Source of the DNA: Bacteroidaceae bacterium
GTDB lineage: Bacteria; Bacteroidota; Bacteroidia; Bacteroidales; Bacteroidaceae
Direction of reading: 5' to 3'
DNA length: 34,598 nt
NCBI GenBank assembly: GCA_017516265.1
Contig: JAFXDL010000096.1
Location: forward strand, 1 to 34,598
Within the stretch, counting starts at the first letter, position 1. Each line of letters begins with the position of its first letter. Under the pieces are notes generated by a model. It made no database searches. It saw nothing but the letters and a program-made list of their open reading frames with translations, and was not told where the DNA came from. A program made the position numbers and the translations under genes. Shown here piece after piece: positions 26,138-34,544 of the stretch.

Positions 26138-26629
26138 CTATTCTTGTACATCCCCAATCTTACCTTCTGACTTTCTGCCAACGAATGTATATTTAAACTT
26201 TTTCACACGACGATTTTCCATTTGAGTAATAGTGAATGAAGTAGTATTCACTCCCTCCTTAGAAATTTGTCCTACAAAAGCGGCTTTCAACTCTGAGTTC
26301 GGATCCACCACATGGTTGAAATACCGGTATCCGCCATTGGCATAAGTAATATTTGCCACTGCCGATTTCTTCAAATTAAATTCTTCGCTGACAAAGTGTA
26401 ATGTTATCAGATAAGCCGTATCCGATTCAATAACGACACTTCCCTCTCCTTCCACTACAGAAGAATCGGTAAGCAACATGCGCTCCCATGTCCCTTCATA
26501 CAAACCTGCGGCTGTTGAATCAGGAGTGATAGGATTGATTCTAACATCGTAACTTTCCACATCGTTATCGCAAGCCATAAAACAGGCTGTCAATCCGAAC
26601 CAAGCAATCAATGACAATATCTTTTTCAT
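26138..26629 (-). CDS. small lipoprotein of the PUL, function unknown
   Basis: A 163-aa lipoprotein with signal MKKILSLIAWFGLTACFMAC and a downstream Asp-rich linker CDNDVESYDV. The mature part (LYEGTWERMLLTDSSVVEGEGSVVIES ... YTFVGRKSEG) looks like a lipocalin-type or small beta-barrel fold; I do not recognise the family. The position directly after susD is where SusE/SusF-like or other surface glycan-binding proteins often sit, but it is much smaller than those. The start at 26629 is preferred over 26707, because the longer frame overlaps susD and lacks a signal at its N-terminus. It is 22 bp after susD. Confidence 0.7.
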   Translation of the reverse strand: MKKILSLIAWFGLTACFMACDNDVESYDVRINPITPDSTAAGLYEGTWERMLLTDSSVVEGEGSVVIESDTAYLITLHFVSEEFNLKKSAVANITYANGGYRYFNHVVDPNSELKAAFVGQISKEGVNTTSFTITQMENRRVKKFKYTFVGRKSEGKIGDVQE

Positions 26630-26651
26630 AATTATTCTTTTTCTTACTGTT

Positions 26652-28502
26652 TTAATATCCTGGATTCTGGTCCTCGGGATTGATTCCCTCGTTGGTACTG
26701 ATGTCACCTTCGGGAATAGGACGCAACCATTTCACTTCTCCCTTATTGTTGGACATATCAGCCACAGAATTGATGTAATTATTGAATGTAACATTATAGC
26801 GTACAAGTTGTTTGGTACGCCGTAGATCTATCCAACGTCCCTCATTTTCACCAAAGAGTTCACGGGCACGTTCGTCCAATAGCACATCCAATGCAGTAAT
26901 TTCATAATTTTCAGGAAGCACATACATAGGATTATAGGCTTCGAACGAGGCCAATTCAGTAGCCTTAGCACGTTTGCGAACGTCATTCAAGTATCTCAAA
27001 GCCTTACTTTCTTCTCCCGCCATCAGATAAGCTTCAGCTGCAATCAGATAAATGTCACTCAAATGGAATAACTGAATGTCACGATAACAGGTATTCGTAC
27101 TGCTCTTCTCTTGTGCAGTCAGAGGATCATCATATTTACGGACAGATACTCCAGCCTGTGCTCTTTTTCCTCCTGCATGATATTCCAATGTAAATTCCTC
27201 TGCTACGTTTCCACTTGGATCCAAATAGATGATTTCCATGGGGTCACCGATAATGAATAATCCGGCACGATTGTTTGCCACATTATCGGCAGTAGAATGC
27301 GAGAATCTATCTTTATGCTCCGCAACCCAATCTTTCACATCTGATTTTGACACATAGTAGGGGAAATAGGCAAAAGCTATATCCAAGTGACTATTATCCT
27401 CATTATTATAATAAGCAAAATAACCTTCATTACCCCATGCAGGAATACCGGTAACATTATCTTTTTTCGAATTATACATCACTTGCATGAAAGTTCCCGT
27501 CCAACGTTCATCTCCTTCATCCCATAAATAGATGGCCTTTGTCGAAGGACAAAGTGATGCAGCACTGGCTTTCAGCCCACTGTCTGTAGGACCGCCATAA
27601 AGATGTCCGAACGAACCTTGCAGATTATGTCCTCCTTCGGCTATATCTCCCACATAACCTTCCCGTTGATATTGCACAGAAAAAATCTCCTCCGCATTAT
27701 TTTCATTGAAGGGCCACCATTTATCATGAAAACTCATAGTCAGACCTTGCCCATCAATTGTTTTGTCAGCCCATTCTGATGCCTTTTCAAAATATTCGGT
27801 AGAATTTACTGTATAAGTACCCGCCACCGCATTGACAAGTGTAGTCTGTATATCCCATCCTGCAGCCAAATAAACCTTTGATAGTAGCGCAGCAACGGCA
27901 CGTTTGCTGGCACGTCCTAGATTCTCACCAACGCTTTTTTCCGGCAAAGTCTCACAGACAGCCAGTTCCTCCAATTCTTTGATGAGATGCTTGTACAGCT
28001 CACCCAGTTCCATGCGTGGATAATTACGTTCTGCATTATTGATATACTTCGTAACATAAGGTACGCCACCAAAATGCTGAGTCAACAAATAGTATCCATA
28101 ACAACGAAGGAATTTAGCTTCAGCTGCAAATTGTCCATTGTCGCCTCCATAAAACAACACTCCATTGGCATTGTTGATCATTGCATACGTTTTGGTATAA
28201 AGATTTTCAATCGTACCGTTTTCTGCAGAAAAGATATATTTATGGAACTCTCCGGGATCTTTACTTCGGACCTCAACATATAAATCAGTCCCCCATTCGT
28301 TGAGATCAGTATTAGTAGCCATCCACTTGAGACCACTGTAAGCAGTTGCCAACAACGATTGCAATCCCTCTTCTGTCGAATAGTATTCATCAGCGGTCAC
28401 TCCTCCAGAACTTTTATTTTCAGCTTCAAGGAAATCGTTACATCCGCTGAGAGTCAATGTCCCCATCAACGTAAGAACATATACATATATGGATTTCTTC
28501 AT
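26652..28502 (-). CDS. RagB/SusD family nutrient-uptake outer membrane lipoprotein
   Basis: A 616-aa surface lipoprotein that caps the SusC channel and captures oligosaccharide. Lipobox LSGC at residues 18-21 is followed by NDFLEAE, a SusD hallmark. The TPR-like helical region and the C-terminal segment RWIDLRRTKQLVRYN ... VKWLRPIPEGDISTNEGINPEDQNPGY are typical SusD/RagB. It lies 25 bp downstream of susC. The usual length for SusD proteins is 500-650 aa. The ligand is not deducible from the sequence, but the enzymes around it point to a rhamnose-containing glycan. Confidence 0.95.
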   Translation of the reverse strand: MKKSIYVYVLTLMGTLTLSGCNDFLEAENKSSGGVTADEYYSTEEGLQSLLATAYSGLKWMATNTDLNEWGTDLYVEVRSKDPGEFHKYIFSAENGTIENLYTKTYAMINNANGVLFYGGDNGQFAAEAKFLRCYGYYLLTQHFGGVPYVTKYINNAERNYPRMELGELYKHLIKELEELAVCETLPEKSVGENLGRASKRAVAALLSKVYLAAGWDIQTTLVNAVAGTYTVNSTEYFEKASEWADKTIDGQGLTMSFHDKWWPFNENNAEEIFSVQYQREGYVGDIAEGGHNLQGSFGHLYGGPTDSGLKASAASLCPSTKAIYLWDEGDERWTGTFMQVMYNSKKDNVTGIPAWGNEGYFAYYNNEDNSHLDIAFAYFPYYVSKSDVKDWVAEHKDRFSHSTADNVANNRAGLFIIGDPMEIIYLDPSGNVAEEFTLEYHAGGKRAQAGVSVRKYDDPLTAQEKSSTNTCYRDIQLFHLSDIYLIAAEAYLMAGEESKALRYLNDVRKRAKATELASFEAYNPMYVLPENYEITALDVLLDERARELFGENEGRWIDLRRTKQLVRYNVTFNNYINSVADMSNNKGEVKWLRPIPEGDISTNEGINPEDQNPGY

Positions 28503-28527
28503 TTTCTTGTATTTAATGTATTACATA

Positions 28528-31500
28528 TTAAAACTTTATACTTGCTCCGAATTGCCAGTTTGTAGTACTCGGACCATCATTTTGCAGACTACCTCCTGCC
28601 CATTCTGGGTCATATCCCCGATATTCCGTAAAAACAAATGGGTTAGTTACTGTCGCATATAGACGCAGAGACTGACACTTGAACTTATCCAGCCATTGTT
28701 TCGGGAAAGTATATCCTACAGAGATATGTTTCACTTTCAAATAAGAGGCATCTGCCAACGTGTTCGCATTGCCTGTCCAAGCTTCCTGATAAGGCAAAGC
28801 CTGTGTTGTAAAAGGATAGGAGCCATAGTGTGTGGTTTCCTGATAAATCGGGTTAATCAAGGTTCCGTCAGCATTCACTCCGTCACAATCAAGCAATGTA
28901 CCTGCCGGAACATACCAGTCAGAGTTCAATCGCATACGGCCACGGTCTTCCAGATAAAGGTATTGGCCATAAAAAGGTGAACTTACCGTATATCCCACTT
29001 TTGCATACATTGAGGCTGAAAAATCCCAATTCTTAAAGATCAGGTTAGTTGTGAATCCTGCCGTAAATTTAGGAGATGAACTGAATACCCTACGATCATT
29101 GCTGGCATCAATCTTACCATCTCCATCGCGATCTTTGATGATAGGCATACCTTCCTGCCATCCATATACATTATAATAATAGTCGCATGAGCGCACCTTC
29201 TCACCCGGAACAAAGCCATTATCCTCAGCGGCTTGCGTATTAGGTACAGTCATCAGTTTGTCTGTCACAATACCGTCCCATTCATAAGCATACACATTTT
29301 CGACAGGGTGTCCAATAAACAGACCACCCGTCATACCCGATGAAGGCATATCAGTTCCCAGTCCATTGATGTCAATCACTTCATTCTTGTTACGCGAAAA
29401 TGTCAAACTTGTTTCCCAATGCCAATCTGCAGTAGCGACATTGACAGAGGTCAAAGCAAGCTCTATACCCCGATTGCGAACAGAACCAATATTGGTCGTC
29501 ATTGTCTGCCCACCTGTCAACAAAGGAAGATCCACCTGGTAGAGCAAATCTTCAGACTTTTTATTGTACCAGTCTATAGAACCATAAAAACGGCCACCAA
29601 TAAATCCGAAGTCCAAACCCACATTGAATTCACGGGATGTCTCCCAAGACAATTCACGATTGACTATGCCACTGACTGCAGTTCCTTTTATATAAGTTCC
29701 ACCCAACGGATAATAGCCCGTATCCGAAACTGAGACTTGTGTCGCGTAATTCCCAGCACCGCTATTATTACCTGTCAAACCATACGACAGTCTCAATTTC
29801 AAGTTGTTCAACCAATTCCCACTGCATTCTTTCATCCATGTCTCCTCAGAGATTCGCCATGCTGCTGCCACGGAAGGAAAACTACCCCAACGGTATCCGT
29901 CAGCAAACTTGCTACACCCATCCCAACGTACCGTAGCGGTCAACATATAACGATTCAACAACGTGTAGTTAGCTCGCAAAGCATATGATAACATACTGTT
30001 CTCACTATACGAATTACTGACAACAGTACCTTCGGGTATGGTTGTCGAACCTAAATTATACCATTTCGTACCATCACGTACAGCCATAGCTGTGATTGAT
30101 TCAGATTCAGACTCTCCGCTGAGCAACGAGGCCAATCCCATCACATTTACTCGATGGATTTTCTTGAAAGTATAGTCCCAAGTGAGCACATTATCCCATG
30201 TCCATGAAAGGCCACGACTGGTCGAGAGTGAAGCCTTATTGTTCTCTGCCCCGAGAAGTGTACCTACAAATTGCCCTGTCTGGCTAGTAGAATAGATGGG
30301 CGAAAAGGTAGTCTTGAAATTCAATCCTTTTATTGGGTTGACATTCAAATAGAAGTTTCCTAAAAACGTCCAGGCCTCCTTGGCCTTTTCCTCATTGTTC
30401 CAATAAAGCAACGGATTGGTACCACTAGTGAACTGATAGCCGGTAGCACTAGTTCCCAAAACTTCATGACGTCCGGGAGTCTCAAGCAGATTTCCGTCTT
30501 CATCGAAAGGATAAATAAAAGGGTTCATACGGAACGCATCACGCACACCGTCATCAGAACCGTATTCATTGTTCATTTTGGCCACATTCACTGTAAATCC
30601 TGCTGTCACCCATTTTGAAAGGTCAGCATCCACACTTCCCTTAAAATTTATTTTGCGTTCTTCATCACCTTCATAGAGACCTTTGTTTTGCGAATATCCC
30701 AATCCTATATGATACCGTGTATTTTCCGTAGAACCGTTTACTGCCAAATAATGATTCTGCTGCTTGCCATCTCTGGTCACATAGTCTGGCCAATCAAACA
30801 CTTTTCCACTAGCCAGCATCTCTTTCAGCACAAACTCATTCTTGCCAGCCTCTCGCTGAAGAGCCATCTGCCCAAAGTCTGCGTCCATCATCGTATAGAC
30901 CGGCTGCGCCGTACCCCCTGTTTCACCTGCAAAAGTCAAAAACTCGCGCAAACGATAGGTATAGAATTCTTGTGCATTCTGAAAATCAGGCATACGCACA
31001 GCTTTAGACACACCATAATATCCATCATAAGAAATGGTCGGCTTGGTTATCTTCTTTCCTATACCGCCTCCATTCTTCGTTGTCACCATCACAACACCTG
31101 CCGTAGCCCGCGAACCATAGATGGCTGTAGATGAAGCATCTTTCAAAATGTCTATACGTTCAATATCCTGTGTGTTCAACCATTGTATGTCACTACAGGC
31201 GACACCATCTACAATATACAACGGTTTAGTGTTGCTGTTCAATGAAGAGACACCACGGATGTCTATATCGAAACCTCCTCCAGCACGACTGCTGCTCTGT
31301 GTAATGTTTACGCCAGGAACCGTTCCTTGCAAAGCCTCCATCAATGTCGGAGTTCCTTTCTGTATCAAGTCCTTAGGTTCAACAGAACCAACAGAGCCTG
31401 TCAAGTCATTCTTCTTCATGGTACCATAGCCGACAACAACCAATTCGTCAAGTCTTGCATTGTCTTCAGCAAGTACAAATTTGAGGACTTTCTGATTACC

Positions 31501-31749
31501 AACTTTGACCATTTGTTCCTTAAAGCCTATATAAGTTGCCGAAACGGTAGATGTCGGTTTCACACCCTCCAACACAAAATTTCCTTCCAAATCTGTAGCC
31601 ATAGTAGGCTTCCCATCTACGACAATGGTTACTCCCATCAATGGTTCACCATTGACATCCGTCACCTGACCCTTTACAGGCTGTTGGGCATAAAGCGACC
31701 AAGAAGTCAGGACTAATGCCAAGACAGCCAAAGTTCTATTGATTTTCAT
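28528..31749 (-). CDS. SusC/RagA family TonB-linked outer membrane protein
   Basis: A 1073-aa TonB-dependent transporter that imports oligosaccharides across the outer membrane. After the signal peptide (MKINRTLAVLALVLTSWSLYAQ) comes the carboxypeptidase-regulatory-like domain (about 26-105, VKGQVTDVNGEPLMGVTIVVDG ... TYIGFKEQ), the TonB-box segment DELVVVGYGTMKKNDLTGSVGSV, and the plug domain with the motif STAIYGSRATAGVVMVTTKNG. The 22-strand barrel runs to the C-terminal NWQFGASIKF. No N-terminal STN/secretin domain is seen, so signalling through a FecR/ECF pair is unlikely. The start at 31749 is chosen over 31755 for signal-peptide shape. A 147-bp gap with a large inverted repeat separates it from the upstream triple-repeat gene. 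Confidence 0.96.
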   Translation of the reverse strand: MKINRTLAVLALVLTSWSLYAQQPVKGQVTDVNGEPLMGVTIVVDGKPTMATDLEGNFVLEGVKPTSTVSATYIGFKEQMVKVGNQKVLKFVLAEDNARLDELVVVGYGTMKKNDLTGSVGSVEPKDLIQKGTPTLMEALQGTVPGVNITQSSSRAGGGFDIDIRGVSSLNSNTKPLYIVDGVACSDIQWLNTQDIERIDILKDASSTAIYGSRATAGVVMVTTKNGGGIGKKITKPTISYDGYYGVSKAVRMPDFQNAQEFYTYRLREFLTFAGETGGTAQPVYTMMDADFGQMALQREAGKNEFVLKEMLASGKVFDWPDYVTRDGKQQNHYLAVNGSTENTRYHIGLGYSQNKGLYEGDEERKINFKGSVDADLSKWVTAGFTVNVAKMNNEYGSDDGVRDAFRMNPFIYPFDEDGNLLETPGRHEVLGTSATGYQFTSGTNPLLYWNNEEKAKEAWTFLGNFYLNVNPIKGLNFKTTFSPIYSTSQTGQFVGTLLGAENNKASLSTSRGLSWTWDNVLTWDYTFKKIHRVNVMGLASLLSGESESESITAMAVRDGTKWYNLGSTTIPEGTVVSNSYSENSMLSYALRANYTLLNRYMLTATVRWDGCSKFADGYRWGSFPSVAAAWRISEETWMKECSGNWLNNLKLRLSYGLTGNNSGAGNYATQVSVSDTGYYPLGGTYIKGTAVSGIVNRELSWETSREFNVGLDFGFIGGRFYGSIDWYNKKSEDLLYQVDLPLLTGGQTMTTNIGSVRNRGIELALTSVNVATADWHWETSLTFSRNKNEVIDINGLGTDMPSSGMTGGLFIGHPVENVYAYEWDGIVTDKLMTVPNTQAAEDNGFVPGEKVRSCDYYYNVYGWQEGMPIIKDRDGDGKIDASNDRRVFSSSPKFTAGFTTNLIFKNWDFSASMYAKVGYTVSSPFYGQYLYLEDRGRMRLNSDWYVPAGTLLDCDGVNADGTLINPIYQETTHYGSYPFTTQALPYQEAWTGNANTLADASYLKVKHISVGYTFPKQWLDKFKCQSLRLYATVTNPFVFTEYRGYDPEWAGGSLQNDGPSTTNWQFGASIKF

Positions 31750-31807
31750 ACACATATATTCAGATTTATGAGCATGTGAGAATATTTATAATTATAAAAG
31801 CTACTAG

Positions 31808-31860
31808 CTACAAATGACGAGTCTGTACCATATAGGCAATTTGTCACTCGCCATTTGTAG
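31808..31860. repeat. imperfect inverted repeat between the triple-repeat gene and susC
   Basis: CTACAAATGACGAGT (31808-31822) and its near complement (31846-31860) match at 14 of 15 bases around a 23-nt loop. It starts 37 bp after the stop of the triple-repeat gene and could be a transcript-end or processing hairpin. The T tract on the minus strand is weak. Bacteroides genomes carry many intergenic repeats of this general kind. Confidence 0.6.
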
Positions 31861-31896
31861 TTCGTAACTGGCAGCTTCCGCCACTTGCGATTTCAA

Positions 31897-33885
31897 TTAT
31901 CGGATGATAAACTTTCTGCCATTCTGGATAACAATACCCTTATAGCCCTTAGCCACTTGCTGTCCAGCCAGATTATAAATAGGAGCATTAGGATCATAAG
32001 GTTTCACTACAGGAAGAACTTTGATTCCATCTGGAATAATGACAGGCTGATCAAGCTGAACCTTGATGCTGGGGTCAACTTCCCACTTGTAACCGGCCAA
32101 TTCATCCTGATGCACCATATAGAGTACAATGTTTGTTCCAACCTGGTTATTTCCGTCAAACATAAAAGTCAATTCGCTGAACCATCCCAAATTGTCATTG
32201 AAGACAGCCACAGGAGCTGTTTCTGCATTTTTTGCCTCAGGACTATATGGATAAGGCAAAGCTTTGATAGCTTCATTGTCCAATACATCACGCTCTATAC
32301 CTGTAAGAATTGGTAACTCTGTCGTATTGTTCAAACTATGCAGATAAGCCCAGTTCATAGCAGAACCTGAATTAGAAACACCCCAGAACTCAATACGTAC
32401 CACAGCACTATCTGCAGGAATATTAATCTTGAACTCTACATCTTTAGAAACCTTCATCCATGACAGCATACAGGTATCACCATTTACATCACCATAACGT
32501 TCCATGGGAGAATACCCTTTGTTGTTCGCATTGGTAATAGTCACACCACTATTCAAGAACTTCCAAGTAGCCTTATCCGAGTTGTCTGCATCAACATGCA
32601 ACGGTGAAAGTTCCACACGGGTAGAAGCTACAGGATCTGCAGGTTGGTCAAGGCTCAAACGGATAGAAGGGTCTTTAGCAGCTTTGTAACCATCCAGTTC
32701 ACTTTCATGCACCATATACACTACAATATTAGCACCTACCTGATTGTTACCATCATACAAGAAGGTCAGTTCACTGAACCATCCCAACTCATCAGCAATC
32801 ACAGCCACAGGAGCAGTCTCAGCATTCTTGGCTTCAGGGCTAAAAGGATAAGGCAAAGCCTTGATAGCTTCATTGTCCATCACATCACGGTCAATACCCT
32901 GAACAATGGGCAATTCCACTGTATTGCTCAAACTGTGTAGATATGCCCAATTCATGGCAGCACCAGAATTTGATACACCCCAAAACTCAATGCGTACCAC
33001 AGCACTGTCTGCCGGAATGTTGAGTTTGAACTCCACATCCTTCGACATCTTCATCCACGAAAGTTTGCAAGTGTCACCATTCACATCGCCATAATGATCC
33101 ACAGAAGCATATCCCTTATTATTACCATTAGTAAGTGTGATACCTGTGTTAAAGAACTTCCAAGTCGTCTTGTCTGAATTGTCTGCATCAGCATGCAACG
33201 GTGAGAGTTCCACACGAGTGGAAGCTACAGGAGGTAACGGTCTATCCAGACTCAGACGGATACTGGCATCAGTCTCCACTTTATAGTTGGCCAAGTCTGC
33301 TTCAGGCACAGTATAAAGTACAATGTTAGCCCCCACTTGATTATTTCCGTCGTACAAGAAGGTCAATTCGCTAAACCAGCCAAGAGGGTCACTGAATACT
33401 GCTACAGGAGTAGTTTCAGCATTTTTGGCCTCGGGACTGAAGGGATGAGGTAACGCCTTGATGGCAGCGTTGTCCATCACATCACGGTCAATCCCTGAAA
33501 GGATTGGGAGTTCCACTGTATTATTCAGACTGTGCAAATAGGCCCAGTTCATGGCTGCACCTGAGTTCGATACCCCCCAGAACTCAATGCGTACTACGGC
33601 ACGTCCATCAGGAATGTTCAGCTTGAATTCTACATCTTTTGACATCTTCATGAACGAAAGGGTGCAGGTATCACCATTCACATCGCCATAATGATCTACA
33701 GAAGCATAACCTTTATTATTGCCATTCGTAAGTGTAATATCTGTATTCGTAAACTTCCAAGTCACTTTATCTGAGTTCTCAGCATCAGCATACAATGGAG
33801 AAAGTTCTACACGAGTTGAGTTGACTTGCGCATTCGCACACAGCGCGATAAGAGCCACTGAAATAAAAGTAAACAGTTTTTTCAT
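31897..33885 (-). CDS. secreted protein of three tandem 199-aa repeats, first gene of the PUL
   Basis: A 662-aa exported protein (signal MKKLFTFISVALIALCANA). After it come three copies of a domain of identical length: repeats begin at Ser 23, Ser 222 and Ser 421, each opening STRVELSPL, period exactly 199 residues (597 bp). Each copy has WKF-type strands, a conserved EFWGVSNSG-MNWAYLHSL block, the segment PYSPEAKNAET or close variant, and LGWFSELTF-YDGNNQVG. The copies differ by scattered substitutions, so they are old. The last 45 residues (IYNLAGQQVAKGYKGIVIQNGRKFIIR) look like a surface-sorting tail. I recognise no known family. Its aromatic-rich repeats, export and position suggest a multivalent surface glycan-binding protein; this is inference. 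Confidence 0.85.
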   Translation of the reverse strand: MKKLFTFISVALIALCANAQVNSTRVELSPLYADAENSDKVTWKFTNTDITLTNGNNKGYASVDHYGDVNGDTCTLSFMKMSKDVEFKLNIPDGRAVVRIEFWGVSNSGAAMNWAYLHSLNNTVELPILSGIDRDVMDNAAIKALPHPFSPEAKNAETTPVAVFSDPLGWFSELTFLYDGNNQVGANIVLYTVPEADLANYKVETDASIRLSLDRPLPPVASTRVELSPLHADADNSDKTTWKFFNTGITLTNGNNKGYASVDHYGDVNGDTCKLSWMKMSKDVEFKLNIPADSAVVRIEFWGVSNSGAAMNWAYLHSLSNTVELPIVQGIDRDVMDNEAIKALPYPFSPEAKNAETAPVAVIADELGWFSELTFLYDGNNQVGANIVVYMVHESELDGYKAAKDPSIRLSLDQPADPVASTRVELSPLHVDADNSDKATWKFLNSGVTITNANNKGYSPMERYGDVNGDTCMLSWMKVSKDVEFKINIPADSAVVRIEFWGVSNSGSAMNWAYLHSLNNTTELPILTGIERDVLDNEAIKALPYPYSPEAKNAETAPVAVFNDNLGWFSELTFMFDGNNQVGTNIVLYMVHQDELAGYKWEVDPSIKVQLDQPVIIPDGIKVLPVVKPYDPNAPIYNLAGQQVAKGYKGIVIQNGRKFIIR
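32029..33819 (-). repeat. three 597-bp in-frame tandem repeats
   Basis: The DNA encoding the triple-repeat protein consists of three consecutive 597-bp units starting at 33819, 33222 and 32625 on the minus strand. The units are clearly related but diverged in sequence, and their length is exactly preserved. Homologous recombination between them could lengthen or shorten the protein by whole units. Confidence 0.8.
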
Positions 33886-34000
33886 AATTAAATTGTTTTA
33901 GTTAATGTTATTGGTTAATGCAAAATGTTTCCGCAAAGGAAATGAAAATAAAGCAACTAGCAAAAGAGAAAATACCTTCAAACTTCAATTCCAAAAGATA

Positions 34001-34073
34001 ATCCACCCATTCAAGCAAAATATCCACTCGTAGAAACAAAAAATCCACTCGTAGAGACAAAAAATCCACCACC
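34001..34073. repeat. 21-bp direct repeats upstream of the triple-repeat gene
   Basis: Three contiguous units of exactly 21 bp (34001-34021, 34022-34042, 34043-34063) plus the start of a fourth at 34064 share ATCCAC at the left and an A-rich right end. Units 2 and 3 differ by one base; unit 1 is degenerate. The 21-bp phase equals two helical turns, so all copies face the same side of the DNA. They lie about 115-180 bp before the start of the PUL, a fitting place for a regulator. Confidence 0.75.
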
Positions 34074-34440
34074 AATCATCAGCTAGTACTATTCTGATAG
34101 GCTTTTGAGTTCTATATATAAAAGTAGTACTTCAATACAAAAAAGTACGCACTTTAATGGGGTACAGCCTGAGCGGCTATCTGTTTTCTTAAAGGCCTCA
34201 CGCCCCTCTTATTAGAAGTTCTCCAAGTGAGTTGTTTAGAGTTGCCCGAACTATTATTCACTTGTCAAGCCGTAAGTTATTCACTTGAGCAAGCCGAAAA
34301 CTGTTCACTTGGATAGCCGCCAGTCTGTCTTTGGACGAGCCGTAAACGGCCAAATCAGGCTTGCTCCCTCATTAATATAAGGTACGCGCGAACCTTTTAT
34401 ATTCATTCAACTTTCGCCAGTAGTTTGTCTGCATGATGTC
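34074..34440. other. gene-free part of the 33886-34544 interval
   Basis: Apart from the two repeat arrays listed separately, this stretch contains no plausible gene on either strand. A near-palindrome AAGGTaCGCGCGaACCTT lies at 34379-34396, and at 34405-34417 there is a 13-bp copy of the outer arm of the element at 655-862. I see no promoter with both elements for the minus-strand PUL; the usual TAnnTTTG is missing. Confidence 0.5.
34257..34345. repeat. degenerate array of 23-24-bp repeats
   Basis: Three copies of TTCACTTG occur at 34257, 34280 and 34304, and four AGCCG at 34268, 34292, 34315 and 34338, giving units of 23-24 bp with the pattern TTCACTTG-n3-AGCCG followed by A-rich bases. The fourth unit is diverged. 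An inverted copy of the first motif (CAAGTGAG) is at about 34224. No coding capacity or known element is recognised. Confidence 0.6.
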
Positions 34441-34487
34441 TCTGTCAGCCTATATTTGCAACTAGGTTTTCGGATGACCCTCTCCAA

Positions 34488-34527
34488 TAAAAAAAAACGT
34501 TATAACCTTTGAAGGCTACAACGTTTT
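34488..34527 (-). terminator. Rho-independent terminator of the tRNA-Phe gene
   Basis: A 16-bp stem (34494-34509 with 34512-34527, two G-U pairs on the minus strand) is followed on the minus strand by a run of eight or more T. It sits 18 bp past the 3' end of the tRNA. Confidence 0.85.
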
Positions 34528-34544
34528 ACAAAATCTTTGTTTCG

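Noticed and set aside
34001-34345. CRISPR array
   Set aside because: Units are contiguous or degenerate, at 21 and 23-24 bp, without spacers of constant length or a conserved repeat.
34451-34458. Plus-strand promoter TATATTTG near the right end
   Set aside because: The -7 match stands alone; the nearest TTTG is 23 bp away and no plus-strand gene follows.
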